Positions 44,263 through 51,965 of a stretch of DNA of 64,000 bases are shown one piece after another. Location: positions 124,001 to 188,000 of the forward strand of contig CP066701.1 of assembly GCA_016756695.1 (NCBI GenBank). The letters run 5' to 3'. The notes beneath the pieces were generated by a model. That model was given only the letters and a program-made list of their open reading frames with translations, was not told the DNA's origin and did no database searches. A program made the position numbers and the translations under genes. This DNA is from Heyndrickxia sporothermodurans. GTDB lineage: Bacteria; Bacillota; Bacilli; Bacillales; Bacillaceae_C. Positions within the stretch are counted from its first letter, which is position 1; each line of letters opens with the position of its first letter.

Positions 44263-46158
44263 TTATCGATTTAACAAACTTCCTACGTATCTTAACAATT
44301 CATTTGCAGATGTTGAATTATAGCCATGCTCATCAACTAGTCGTGCAACCACTTCATTAATCTTTTTCAGCTGTTGTTCATCAGGAGTTTTCGAAGAGGT
44401 CGTGATTTTTACAACATCCTTTAAGTCGGCGAAAAGTTTCTTTTGAATCGCTTCGCGGAGGCGGTCATGGGAATTATAATCAAATCGTTTTCCTTTTCTT
44501 GCATATGCGGAAATACGGATAAGAATTTCTTCTCTGAAAGCTTTTTTGGCATTTTCGGAAATACCTATTTGTTCTTCAATTGATCTCATTAGCTTTTCGT
44601 CCGGATTGATTTCTTCTCCGGTTAATGGATCATACAGCTTTGCCTTATTACAATACGCTTCGACATTATCAAGATAGTTATCCATTAATGTTTTTGCAGA
44701 TTCTTCATAGGAATAGACGAATGCTTTTTGAACTTCTTTTTTCGCAATTTCGTCGTATTCTTTTCGAGCTAAAGAAATAAAGTTTAAATACTTTTCTTTT
44801 AATTCGGTCGTGATGGATGGGTGCTGATCTAAGCCTTCCTTTAAAGAACGAAGAACATCTAGCGCATTAATTGAAGAAACTTCTTTACGGATAATGGTGG
44901 ATGAGATTCGGTTAATGACATATCTAGGATCGATTCCACTCATTCCTTCTTCTTGATATTCCTTTTTCAATTCATCAATATCTGCAGAGTTAAATCCTTC
45001 CACACTTTCACCATCATATAATCGCATTTTTTTAATGAGATCGATATCTCCGCGCTTTGGTTCCTTAAGTCTTGTAAGAATCGAAAACATTGCCGCAATT
45101 TTTAATGTATGTGGGGCAATATGGACATTGGCCACATCACTTTCATTAATCATCTTTTCATAAATTTTTTCTTCTTGTGTAACCTTTAAATTGTATGGAA
45201 CAGGCATGACAATGATCCGTGAATGAAGGGCTTCATTTTTCTTGTTTGAAATAAATGAACGGTATTCTGTTTCATTTGTATGGGCTACGATAAGTTCGTC
45301 AGCCGAAATTAAGGCAAATCTGCCCGCTTTAAAATTCCCTTCCTGTGTTAATGAAAGTAAATGCCAAAGAAACTTTTCATCACATTTTAGCATCTCTTGG
45401 AACTCCATTAACCCACGGTTTGCTTTATTTAGTTCCCCATCAAAGCGATAAGCCCTTGGATCGGATTCGGATCCATATTCGGCAATGGTGGAAAAATCAA
45501 TGCTTCCCGTTAAATCAGCGATGTCTTGGGACTTTGGATCAGATGGGCTAAATGTACCAATACCAACCCTTCGATCTTCAGAAAATAAAATTCGTTGAAT
45601 CATGACATCTTCAATTCGACCGCCATATTCCTCTTCCAGGCGCAGCATGTTTAATGGCGAAAGATTTCCTTCGATTCGTATTCCATATTCCTCATAGAAT
45701 TCTTTCCGTAAATGATTAGGGATGAGGTGGAGTGGGTCTTCATGCATTGGACACCCTTTAATTGCGTAAACTGCACCATTCTCTGTTCGTGTATATGCCT
45801 CCAGACCCCTTTTTAGCATCGTTACTAATGTGGATTTCCCCCCGCTTACAGGACCCATTAATAATAAAACACGCTTACGGACATCTAAGCGTTTTGCTGA
45901 AGGATGGAAATATTCCTCGACTAATTTTTCTAATGCTTCCTCTAAGCCAAATAATTGATTGCTGAAAAATCGATACTTCTTCCTACCATTTTCTTCTTCA
46001 ACACCAGCATCTTTAATCATATTGTAAACACGAGAATGTGCAGACTGTGCTACCCATGGCTTTTCTTTCAGTAATTCTAAATATTCTCCAAATGTACCTT
46101 CCCACTGCAATTTTTCCTCTTCTTCTCGATAATGTTCTAGTCTTTTTAAAATATCCAT
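44263..46158 (-). CDS. prkA: PrkA serine protein kinase / AAA+ protein
   Basis: PrkA of 631 residues, full length. The AAA+ part has the Walker A loop MGPVSGGKSTL (about 101-111) and DRRVGIGTFSPSDPKSQD, with LISADELIVAHTNETEYRSF further on. The C-terminal PrkA domain covers about residues 380-631. It is a sporulation-linked protein, reported as a kinase and more recently as a protease-like AAA+ factor. It acts with YhbH. ACCTCCCC (GGGGAGGT) lies before the ATG at 46158, and a sigma-E-like -10 element is upstream. Confidence 0.94.
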   Translation of the reverse strand: MDILKRLEHYREEEEKLQWEGTFGEYLELLKEKPWVAQSAHSRVYNMIKDAGVEEENGRKKYRFFSNQLFGLEEALEKLVEEYFHPSAKRLDVRKRVLLLMGPVSGGKSTLVTMLKRGLEAYTRTENGAVYAIKGCPMHEDPLHLIPNHLRKEFYEEYGIRIEGNLSPLNMLRLEEEYGGRIEDVMIQRILFSEDRRVGIGTFSPSDPKSQDIADLTGSIDFSTIAEYGSESDPRAYRFDGELNKANRGLMEFQEMLKCDEKFLWHLLSLTQEGNFKAGRFALISADELIVAHTNETEYRSFISNKKNEALHSRIIVMPVPYNLKVTQEEKIYEKMINESDVANVHIAPHTLKIAAMFSILTRLKEPKRGDIDLIKKMRLYDGESVEGFNSADIDELKKEYQEEGMSGIDPRYVINRISSTIIRKEVSSINALDVLRSLKEGLDQHPSITTELKEKYLNFISLARKEYDEIAKKEVQKAFVYSYEESAKTLMDNYLDNVEAYCNKAKLYDPLTGEEINPDEKLMRSIEEQIGISENAKKAFREEILIRISAYARKGKRFDYNSHDRLREAIQKKLFADLKDVVKITTSSKTPDEQQLKKINEVVARLVDEHGYNSTSANELLRYVGSLLNR

Positions 46159-46198
46159 AAGTACCTCCCCTTGTCACTTGTTGAGAGACGATTAATAT

Positions 46199-46206
46199 AC
46201 TTTATG
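46199..46206 (-). promoter_or_regulatory. Possible sigma-E -10 element for prkA
   Basis: On the minus strand CATAAAGT resembles the sigma-E -10 consensus CATACANT. It lies about 41 bp before the prkA start. prkA is a sigma-E gene in B. subtilis. No clear -35 was identified. Confidence 0.4.
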
Positions 46207-46382
46207 CTCGTTATCAAAAGAACATGAGTAGAAAAGACAAGAAGTTAGCACCATATTATGGAATAATTTTTAAGTTATCATCGGATTGTCTAGAAAAACT
46301 TAGAGGAATCATTCACTTTATATTTGAAATAGGCTATAATAACAAAAGAATTGTATTAATTTTGAAGGAGGCTTACATAACT

Positions 46383-46475
46383 ATGGGAACATGGGTGATT
46401 ATAGCTGTTGCTATTGCATTTTTAGCCGCTATCTTTACAGCGGGATATGATGATAAGCCAGGTACAAGCAAATAA
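46383..46475 (+). CDS. 30-residue single-pass membrane peptide
   Basis: A tiny gene with AAGGAGG 11 bp before its ATG and a strong terminator directly after the stop. The peptide begins MGTWVIIAVAIAFLAAIFTA, one hydrophobic helix, and ends with a short charged tail (GYDDKPGTSK). Small peptides of this size and shape are common in Bacillus sporulation and stress responses. It is easily missed because it is so short. Role unknown. Confidence 0.7.
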   Translation: MGTWVIIAVAIAFLAAIFTAGYDDKPGTSK

Positions 46476-46478
46476 TAA

Positions 46479-46504
46479 AAAAATCTTCCACTTGGAAGAT
46501 TTTT
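46479..46504. terminator. Bidirectional terminator between the small peptide gene and trmL
   Basis: AAAAATCTTCC pairs with GGAAGATTTTT around ACTT, with A/T tracts on both sides. It serves the peptide gene on the plus strand and trmL on the minus strand. Confidence 0.92.
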
Positions 46505-46516
46505 TTATTTGCAAAA

Positions 46517-46990
46517 CTATTTAAGATTCGGAAATCCCTGCTGTCTCAACGCTTCATATACTAAAATAGCTGCTGTATTTGAAAGGTTTAATGATCGCAC
46601 ATTGTCATTCATTGGGATTCGTAAGAAGTAATCCTTATTATTAATTAATAAATCTTTCGGCAATCCCGTTGTTTCTTTTCCGAACATAAAGTAATAATCT
46701 TTATTTACATCACTATAATCAAACGCAGAATGAGGTTTTTCACCAAATGTTTCAATATAATAAAACTCTCCATTTTCATTTTTTGCAAAAAATTCATCAA
46801 TGGAATCGTAATAGGTTATATTCACATGATGCCAGTAATCTAGTCCTGCTCTTTTTAACATTTTATCATCTGTAGAAAAACCAAGAGGTTTAATTAAATG
46901 TAATTTCGTGTCTGTTGCTGCACATGTTCGTGCAATATTTCCAGTGTTGGCCGGAATTTCTGGTTGATATAAAACAACATGTATTGCCAC
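46517..46990 (-). CDS. trmL: tRNA (cytidine/uridine-34-2'-O)-methyltransferase
   Basis: SPOUT methyltransferase TrmL/CspR of 157 residues that 2'-O-methylates the wobble base of tRNA-Leu isoacceptors. Knot motifs are YQPEIPANTGNIARTCAAT (about 7-25), HLIKPLGFS, FMFGKETTGLP (about 98-108) and IPMNDNVRSLNLSNTAAILVYEALRQQ (about 120-146). A GTG at 46990 after GAGGTG gives the family start VAIHVVLYQPE; the frame upstream to 47026 lacks a ribosome site. Confidence 0.95.
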   Translation of the reverse strand: MAIHVVLYQPEIPANTGNIARTCAATDTKLHLIKPLGFSTDDKMLKRAGLDYWHHVNITYYDSIDEFFAKNENGEFYYIETFGEKPHSAFDYSDVNKDYYFMFGKETTGLPKDLLINNKDYFLRIPMNDNVRSLNLSNTAAILVYEALRQQGFPNLK

Positions 46991-47047
46991 TTTTGTCACC
47001 TCATTATTAAACTTTAGCCTTACCATTATATCATAAGGTGAAAATGA

Positions 47048-47929
47048 TTAAGCATTGTCAATAATCGTAAAAAATTTATATTTAATATTTGGTGTGTATG
47101 CAGAGGAATCTTCATACGCCCAATAACGCATCCGACTGTTATACGTATGGGCGTTAACGAGAGGCATTCCATAAGCATCTTTTCCGGTCACAATCGTGTT
47201 ATGATCAAATCGTCCGTCCCCTTGGAAATCATAACAGATGACATCACCTAATTGTAGTTCATCTGGTGAACTTACTTCACGGGCCTGCAAGCCAGACTTT
47301 GAGGTAGACAAATATAAGCGTAATGAGTTGGCGACACTCCAACTATAGCTCCAGCTATTCCCTCTCATCCACCAGCCTTGACTTTTGTTTGGATAGCCAC
47401 GCATTGGTGCCCCGCCAGTGTGTAAGCATTGAGAAATAAAATTTGTGCAATCGACTTCAAATTTTTTATAAGCTGGGTTATAACTATTCCACCAACGTTC
47501 CGCATATTGAACGGCCTTTAACCGATCATAGCTGTAGGAAATGCGTACGTCTTCCCGTACACTTGAAAAATCGGCATCGGTTTTTTCAGGATTTAAAATA
47601 ATATCCTCATGCTCAATTTCTCTTGTATCGTATAGTTTATTTTTATAAAACGATGCAATATGGTGTTCGAGTTGTTCCTCGACATACATTTTTTCTTTTT
47701 GCTTAATTAAATATTGCATATGGACGTCATATTTAATATAAGTATGGTCGTCATCTTGCCGTTTATCTGTAATGTTAGTAATCGCCTTCACCTTAACAAT
47801 TTCAGCATTTCTTTTCGCCGCCGCAGCGATTTTTTTGGTCACTTTTTCATTTCCGCGGACATCGTTCTCCTTTACATATGCCTCTACAAGTGATTCGATA
47901 TAGGCTTTTATCTGATCTTTCACCGTCAT
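47048..47929 (-). CDS. yhbB: Amidase-domain protein of the YhbB type
   Basis: A 293-residue protein with a C-terminal amidase_6 (CHAP/NlpC-like) domain: YAERWWNSYNPAYKKFEVDCTNFISQCLHTGG (about 141-172) contains the catalytic Cys, and GRFDHNTIVTGKDAYG (about 246) the His. The N-terminal 130 residues are helical and charged. In B. subtilis yhbB lies next to yhbH-related sporulation genes and is expressed in the mother cell, which fits this neighbourhood. There is no signal peptide. The ATG at 47929 follows GAGGGATG. Confidence 0.88.
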   Translation of the reverse strand: MTVKDQIKAYIESLVEAYVKENDVRGNEKVTKKIAAAAKRNAEIVKVKAITNITDKRQDDDHTYIKYDVHMQYLIKQKEKMYVEEQLEHHIASFYKNKLYDTREIEHEDIILNPEKTDADFSSVREDVRISYSYDRLKAVQYAERWWNSYNPAYKKFEVDCTNFISQCLHTGGAPMRGYPNKSQGWWMRGNSWSYSWSVANSLRLYLSTSKSGLQAREVSSPDELQLGDVICYDFQGDGRFDHNTIVTGKDAYGMPLVNAHTYNSRMRYWAYEDSSAYTPNIKYKFFTIIDNA

Positions 47930-48066
47930 CCCTCCTCGTATTCATACATATGTAGAAAGATATTTTTCAATACAAATCTGAGGGGGATTTTTGAACTACA
48001 GGATTGTTTATTCTAACAAAAAAATCATCAGGTTTTTACCATGTAAATAATCAATCAAATTTTTGT

Positions 48067-48072
48067 TATAAT
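48067..48072 (+). promoter_or_regulatory. -10 element of the mntA-hepT operon
   Basis: A perfect TATAAT, preceded by TTG (extended context GTTATAATG), lies about 30 bp before the mntA start. No good -35 hexamer is seen at 17 bp, as often in autoregulated toxin-antitoxin promoters. Confidence 0.6.
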
Positions 48073-48102
48073 GAAACCAATAAACAATTGGAGGTTTTCA
48101 TT

Positions 48103-48507
48103 TTGAATGTAAATATGGAAAAGACAATTGTAAGCTTTTTAAAGGAAAAACTTTCATCCTCTCTCATTTATTTATTTGGATCAACAGTCAAAGGAACAGT
48201 TCATAACGGAAGTGACATCGACATAGCCTTTTTAAGTGAAAAAAAATTGGATACATATGATTTGTTTATGATGGCGCAGGAACTAGCTGAAAAATTAGAA
48301 CGTGAAGTAGATTTAATTGACTTAAGCCAGGCAAGTACCGTATTTCAAGCTCAAATTATTCAAACAGGAAAAGTCATTTATTGTAATAATGAGACTGAAA
48401 AAGCTCAATTTGAGATGAAAACGTTAAAAATGTATGCGAAGTTGAATGAAGATCGTTCAGAAATATTACTTAATATCGAAGGGAGTGGATCCATTTATGA
48501 AAAATGA
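48103..48507 (+). CDS. mntA: MntA-type nucleotidyltransferase antitoxin (type VII)
   Basis: Minimal nucleotidyltransferase of 134 residues. The active-site motif is GSTVKGTVHNGSDID: Gly26-Ser27, ten residues, Asp38-x-Asp40. MntA antitoxins modify the partner HEPN toxin by adding AMP units to a tyrosine. GGAGG lies 8 bp before the TTG at 48103; the in-frame ATG at 48115 is the alternative. Its end overlaps hepT by 11 bp, so it is translated with its toxin. EREVDLIDLSQASTVFQAQI is the typical second half. Confidence 0.93.
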   Translation: MNVNMEKTIVSFLKEKLSSSLIYLFGSTVKGTVHNGSDIDIAFLSEKKLDTYDLFMMAQELAEKLEREVDLIDLSQASTVFQAQIIQTGKVIYCNNETEKAQFEMKTLKMYAKLNEDRSEILLNIEGSGSIYEK

Positions 48508-48901
48508 TGTGATATTAAATAAAGTAAGTATTATTGAGCGTTGTTTGAAACGAATTCATGAAGAGTATCAAAACAACCCGGAAAATCTAGAGAATTTTAC
48601 AAAACAAGATTCCATCATTTTAAACCTTCAGAGAGCGTGCGAAGCCAGCATCGATTTAGCCATGCATATCGTAGCCGAGAAAAAGCTTGGATTGCCACAA
48701 AACAGTCGAGATGCTTTTACTTTTTTAGAAACTGAAGGTGTCATCCCTTCCTCTTTATCCCAGAAAATGAAGGCAATGATTGGATTTAGAAATATCGCTG
48801 TCCATGACTATCAGGAGATCAGTTTAGTGATTCTTCAAAAAATTATAGACAATCACTTAGTTGATTTCATGCAATTCACTAAGACAATTCTTTTATACTA
48901 A
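48497..48901 (+). CDS. hepT: HepT-type HEPN ribonuclease toxin (type VII)
   Basis: HEPN-domain protein of 134 residues, all helical. The nuclease and modification motif R-x4-H-x-Y is intact as RNIAVHDY (Arg98, His103, Tyr105), so both RNA cleavage and AMPylation by MntA should be possible. QRACEASIDLAMHIVAEKKLGLP (about 45-67) is the family helix. The ATG at 48497 is chosen; a GTG 12 bp upstream overlaps the GAAGGGA site. A partner of mntA in the same operon. Confidence 0.93.
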   Translation: MKNDVILNKVSIIERCLKRIHEEYQNNPENLENFTKQDSIILNLQRACEASIDLAMHIVAEKKLGLPQNSRDAFTFLETEGVIPSSLSQKMKAMIGFRNIAVHDYQEISLVILQKIIDNHLVDFMQFTKTILLY

Positions 48902-49016
48902 ATTTTAGTTTCAATATCATATACACGCACAAAATAATATGCTTTAGTGCATTTTTAAACAATATAAATGACTGCTCCGTGTTTTCAATTTCTGAGAAAA
49001 AGGGTATAATGGAGTT

Positions 49017-49157
49017 GAAAATGTAGAAATTAAAAAGACCAAAGGTGCGCCAACACCTCTGGTCTTAGCAATAGCCCTTCAAGGGCAACTCACACTATTA
49101 GGTCAGAAAAAAGTAACCAACCCATGTGCTTGCTAGGCGTTCTATGGGCGGTTACTT
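49017..49157 (+). ncRNA. Antisense RNA of a type I toxin-antitoxin system (inferred)
   Basis: A TATAAT at 49005-49010 with TTTTCA 17 bp upstream starts a short plus-strand transcript. It ends at a strong terminator at 49111-49157 (AAGTAACC / GGTTACTT then TTTTT), whose right arm overlaps the toxin stop codon. The RNA would pair with the 3' end of the toxin mRNA, as RatA-like antitoxins do. The start site is an estimate. Confidence 0.65.
49035..49066 (-). terminator. Terminator of the type I toxin mRNA
   Basis: On the minus strand AAGACCAGAGGTG pairs with CACCTTTGGTCTT, followed by TTTAATTT. It lies inside the antisense RNA region, so the two transcripts overlap for about 120 bases. Confidence 0.8.
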
Positions 49158-49232
49158 TTTTTGTTGTGACAGTATGGCTACAATTAAAGTTGCAAAAGAA
49201 ACCATCAAGACTAACGTCTCATAAACTGTCAT
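49152..49232 (-). CDS. Holin-like type I toxin peptide
   Basis: A 26-residue peptide beginning MTVYETLVLMVSFATLIVA and ending with SQQKK. This is the layout of the putative holin-like toxins (Hol_Tox type; relatives of TxpA/BsrG-class peptides): an MTVYE/D start, one membrane helix and a short Lys tail. AAAGGGGGTGATAGC before the ATG at 49232 is a very strong ribosome site. A -10 TATAAT lies on the minus strand at 49301-49296. It is too short for usual gene finding. Confidence 0.82.
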   Translation of the reverse strand: MTVYETLVLMVSFATLIVAILSQQKK

Positions 49233-49433
49233 GCTATCACCCCCTTTCAAAGAAGGGAGTGAGTTACCACCCATGAAAGCCCTATTGCTTATTCTATTAT
49301 AACATTTTTGTGCCTATCATTTTCGAAAATGGGCTAAAAGAAAAGCGGAAGCTCTCTTAGCTGACAAGCAAATGTTTATTAGGAACATTAAACCTAAAAA
49401 ACTTCTTACTTAAAAAAAATAGACAAAGTGTCT

Positions 49434-50576
49434 TCACTTTGCCTTCATACTACATAGGGATATTCCCTTTTCTATTTCCTTTAATACTTCTGGATCTCTC
49501 TCGGTCTTTTCGGCTTTGTGCAGTGATTCTTTCGCATCTGTTCCGCCAATTTTCCCAAGTGCCCAAGCTGCGGTACCACGTAAAACGGGTCTTGGATCAT
49601 CTGTCAGCACTTTAATTAAATCCGGAACTGCTGATTCTTCTTTAAAATGTGCTAGAGCAATAATTGCATTTCGTTGAATTGGCTTCTTCCCTCTCCATGA
49701 TCCTGATACTGGACCAAAATCTTCCTTAAATTCGCGGTTACTAATAGTCAATAATGGAGTGAGTTTCGGCTTTGCAATTTCGGGATTGGGCTCCATTTCC
49801 TCATGAAAATGAAAATTCATTCCTTTATTTTTCGGGCAACTTGTTTGGCAAGTATCACAGCCATAAAGACGATTTCCTAATTCCACGCGAAACTCATCTT
49901 CTAGGAACCCTTTCGTTTGCGTTAAAAAGGCAATGCAGCGTTGGGCATTTAATTGTCCTCCCTGTACTAAAGCTCCCGTCGGGCATGCATCAAGACATTT
50001 AGTACATGAACCACATTGATCCTCAATTGGTTCATCAGGTTCAAACGGAAGATTTGTGATCATTTCTCCTAAATACACATATGATCCGAATTCTGGTGTA
50101 ATAATAGAACAATTTTTTCCGCTCCACCCAATACCAGCTCGTTCAGCCACAGCCCGATCGACTAATTCGCCTGTATCGACCATTGATTTGAATCTAGCTT
50201 CCGGGACTTTTTCTGCAATAAATTGTTCTAGTTGTCTTAATTTATCTCTCAAGATCGTATGATAATCGACACCCCAGGAAGCACGACAGAATATTCCCCG
50301 TCGTTCACCTTTCTTCCCTTTAGGTGCATCGTTCATTCTTGAAGGATAAGCGAGTGCGATCGCAATAATTGATTTTGGTTCTTCGAAAATGAGGGAGGGA
50401 TCTACACGTTTTTCAATATCTTTTTCCTCAAATCCTGATTGGTACCCAAGTTCTTGTTGGCGGATTAAGCGATTTTTCATCTCGGTAAATGGATCTGCCG
50501 TTGTAAAACCAATTTTGTCTATTCCAATTTCTTTGCTATAAGTTATAATTTCATCTTTTAATTGTTTTACATTCAT
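49434..50576 (-). CDS. queG: Epoxyqueuosine reductase
   Basis: QueG of 380 residues, the cobalamin-dependent last enzyme of queuosine synthesis in tRNA. The two 4Fe-4S cluster motifs are CGSCTKCLDACPTGALVQ (about 188-205) and CDTCQTSCPKNKG (about 240). A C-terminal HEAT-like segment (FKEESAVPDLIKVLTDDPRPVLRGTAAWALGKIGG) is present. AAAGGAGGG with ATCGAG spacing fixes the ATG at 50576; the frame extends to 50696 but that part overlaps the tRNA gene. Confidence 0.94.
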   Translation of the reverse strand: MNVKQLKDEIITYSKEIGIDKIGFTTADPFTEMKNRLIRQQELGYQSGFEEKDIEKRVDPSLIFEEPKSIIAIALAYPSRMNDAPKGKKGERRGIFCRASWGVDYHTILRDKLRQLEQFIAEKVPEARFKSMVDTGELVDRAVAERAGIGWSGKNCSIITPEFGSYVYLGEMITNLPFEPDEPIEDQCGSCTKCLDACPTGALVQGGQLNAQRCIAFLTQTKGFLEDEFRVELGNRLYGCDTCQTSCPKNKGMNFHFHEEMEPNPEIAKPKLTPLLTISNREFKEDFGPVSGSWRGKKPIQRNAIIALAHFKEESAVPDLIKVLTDDPRPVLRGTAAWALGKIGGTDAKESLHKAEKTERDPEVLKEIEKGISLCSMKAK

Positions 50577-50668
50577 CTCGATCCCTCCTTTCTTTTTAAA
50601 TAAATAAAAAAACGCAATACTCCGTTCTTCATGGAAACGAAACACTGCGTTATTGATAAAGTTATGTA

Positions 50669-50742
50669 TGGAGCGGGTGATGGGAATCGAACCCACGACA
50701 ACAGCTTGGAAGGCTGTAGTTTTACCACTAAACTACACCCGC
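50669..50742 (-). tRNA. tRNA-Gly (anticodon TCC)
   Basis: On the minus strand the 74-nt gene starts GCGGGTGTAGTTTAGTGG and ends CACCCGCTCCA, with the 7-bp acceptor stem GCGGGTG/CACCCGC. The anticodon loop CTTCCAA gives TCC, and the T-loop GGGTTCGATTCCC is canonical. The CCA end is encoded. Confidence 0.97.
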
Positions 50743-50838
50743 ATATTTATTATTTCAAAATATCTTTTGTCCTTAACTCGACTTTTTTATTATACAAAGT
50801 TCTACAACATTTTGCAAGTATTATTTTTAACTTTTTTG

Positions 50839-50870
50839 ATTGGATATTGGCGAATACCAATATCCAATCT
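50839..50870. terminator. Strong hairpin after ribA
   Basis: GATTGGATATTGG pairs perfectly with CCAATATCCAATC around CGAATA. It lies 6 bp beyond the ribA stop. On the minus strand the bases after the stem are A-rich, not T-rich, so it may act as an RNA 3'-end stabiliser instead of a simple terminator. Confidence 0.65.
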
Positions 50871-50875
50871 TCTTG

Positions 50876-51619
50876 TTAGTTGTTTACTGATACAATTGAT
50901 TCAGCAATATGGCCTGATTTATTCACTTTTGTTTCTAAATAAAATTGATTATAGTCAGATTTGCCTCCCCATAATGGGATATGATGATTTGCTAGTAATC
51001 CCCATTCCTTTAATGCAGCCAGTTTTTTCGGATTGTTTGTAATGAGTGTGACAGGCTTTGAACGTAATGTTTGTAGCACTCGAATGGCTTCTTCATAGGA
51101 TCGGCTGTCATCACTAAACCCTAGAGCAAGATTGGCTTCGACTGTATCAAATCCTTCTTGCTGAAGAAGATAGGCTAATGATTTTGAAAATAATCCAATA
51201 CCTCGTCCTTCATGATTGGCTAGGTAAAAAAGAGCCCCGCTTTTATTTTCAACGATCATTTTCATTGATTGTCTTAATTGATAGCCGCAATCGCAACGCT
51301 GACTGCCAAAAATGTCGCCGGTATGGCAAATGCTGTGCATTCTTACGAAAGGATTGTCCGCTTCTTTCATATTTCCATATACAAGTACAGATGATTGCTG
51401 TAAGGAAGCAAAATCATATGTTGTTAATGAATCTAGAATTTCTTCTTTCGTCTCATTATTATTTAATGTTATCCATGTATACCAATGAAAGTGAAAAATT
51501 TGATCATCTAGTTTCACTGGCAAATTAATAGGGCCTACTAGGCAAATATCTTTTTTGTCTGGTTCTGAGATCATCGTCATTTTATCTATAAGAAGATGCT
51601 TTACATCTGTTGAAATCAT
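50876..51619 (-). CDS. ribA: GTP cyclohydrolase II, stand-alone
   Basis: GCHII of 247 residues, first enzyme of riboflavin synthesis (GTP to the diaminopyrimidinone). The zinc site CHTGDIFGSQRCDCG has all three Cys. The catalytic stretch NHEGRGIGLFSKSLAYLL, then DTVEANLALGFSDDSRSYEEA and LITNNPKKLAALKEWG are intact. The first 60 residues are extra compared with a minimal GCHII. AGAGGAGA lies 8 bp before the ATG at 51619; upstream frame to 51889 is a repeat element. No RFN riboswitch precedes it, unlike the rib operon at 28-32 kb. Confidence 0.93.
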   Translation of the reverse strand: MISTDVKHLLIDKMTMISEPDKKDICLVGPINLPVKLDDQIFHFHWYTWITLNNNETKEEILDSLTTYDFASLQQSSVLVYGNMKEADNPFVRMHSICHTGDIFGSQRCDCGYQLRQSMKMIVENKSGALFYLANHEGRGIGLFSKSLAYLLQQEGFDTVEANLALGFSDDSRSYEEAIRVLQTLRSKPVTLITNNPKKLAALKEWGLLANHHIPLWGGKSDYNQFYLETKVNKSGHIAESIVSVNN

Positions 51620-51774
51620 TATGTTCTCCTCTTTTACATTAGAATCTTTATAATGTAAAGCAAGTTTATTATAAGATGATGGGCGGGTCAAGGAAATAAG
51701 ATTGCCAATGTGGAGGACATCGTTTCCGTTATTTAGTAAATTGCGTTCTTTATGGTTTTTTGAAGAAAACAATG
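51620..51774. other. Promoter region of ribA without a riboswitch
   Basis: AT-rich leader of 155 bp. None of the RFN blocks (CTTCGGGGCAGGG, GGATGGGAGAA) is present. No other structured leader is evident. Confidence 0.5.
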
Positions 51775-51900
51775 GACCGTTCCTTTCCGCGGGGAGGAAG
51801 TCGAGCCTCCTCGGCGCTTTTCGCGCCTGTGGGGTCTCGACCTTTCCTCTATGTCCCGCAGGAGTCAAACTCCTTCCGCTCCAATCCACTCTGTGCTTCC
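51775..51900. repeat. Dispersed palindromic intergenic repeat, copy 2
   Basis: Same block order as 5322-5465: GACCGTTCCTTTCCGC, AGTCGAGCCTCCTCG, GCGCCTGTGGGGTCTCGAC, TTTCCTCTATGTCCCGCAGGAGTC (quoted in part) and CGCTCCAATCCACTCTG. The copy is about 18 bp shorter, mostly in the left arm. It gives a spurious extension to the ribA frame. Confidence 0.8.
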
Positions 51901-51965
51901 AATATTGTTAAAAGCAACAATCTTTCAGAGAATAGAAAATAGAAATAACAAACTCATTTATCCAC

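Noticed and set aside
46224-46382. N-terminal extension of the 30-residue peptide to 83 residues
   Set aside because: The extension has no ribosome site and overlaps promoter-like AT-rich DNA, while AAGGAGG directly precedes the ATG at 46383.
50631-51042. Small plus-strand frames around 50.65 kb
   Set aside because: They overlap the antisense of tRNA-Gly and of ribA.
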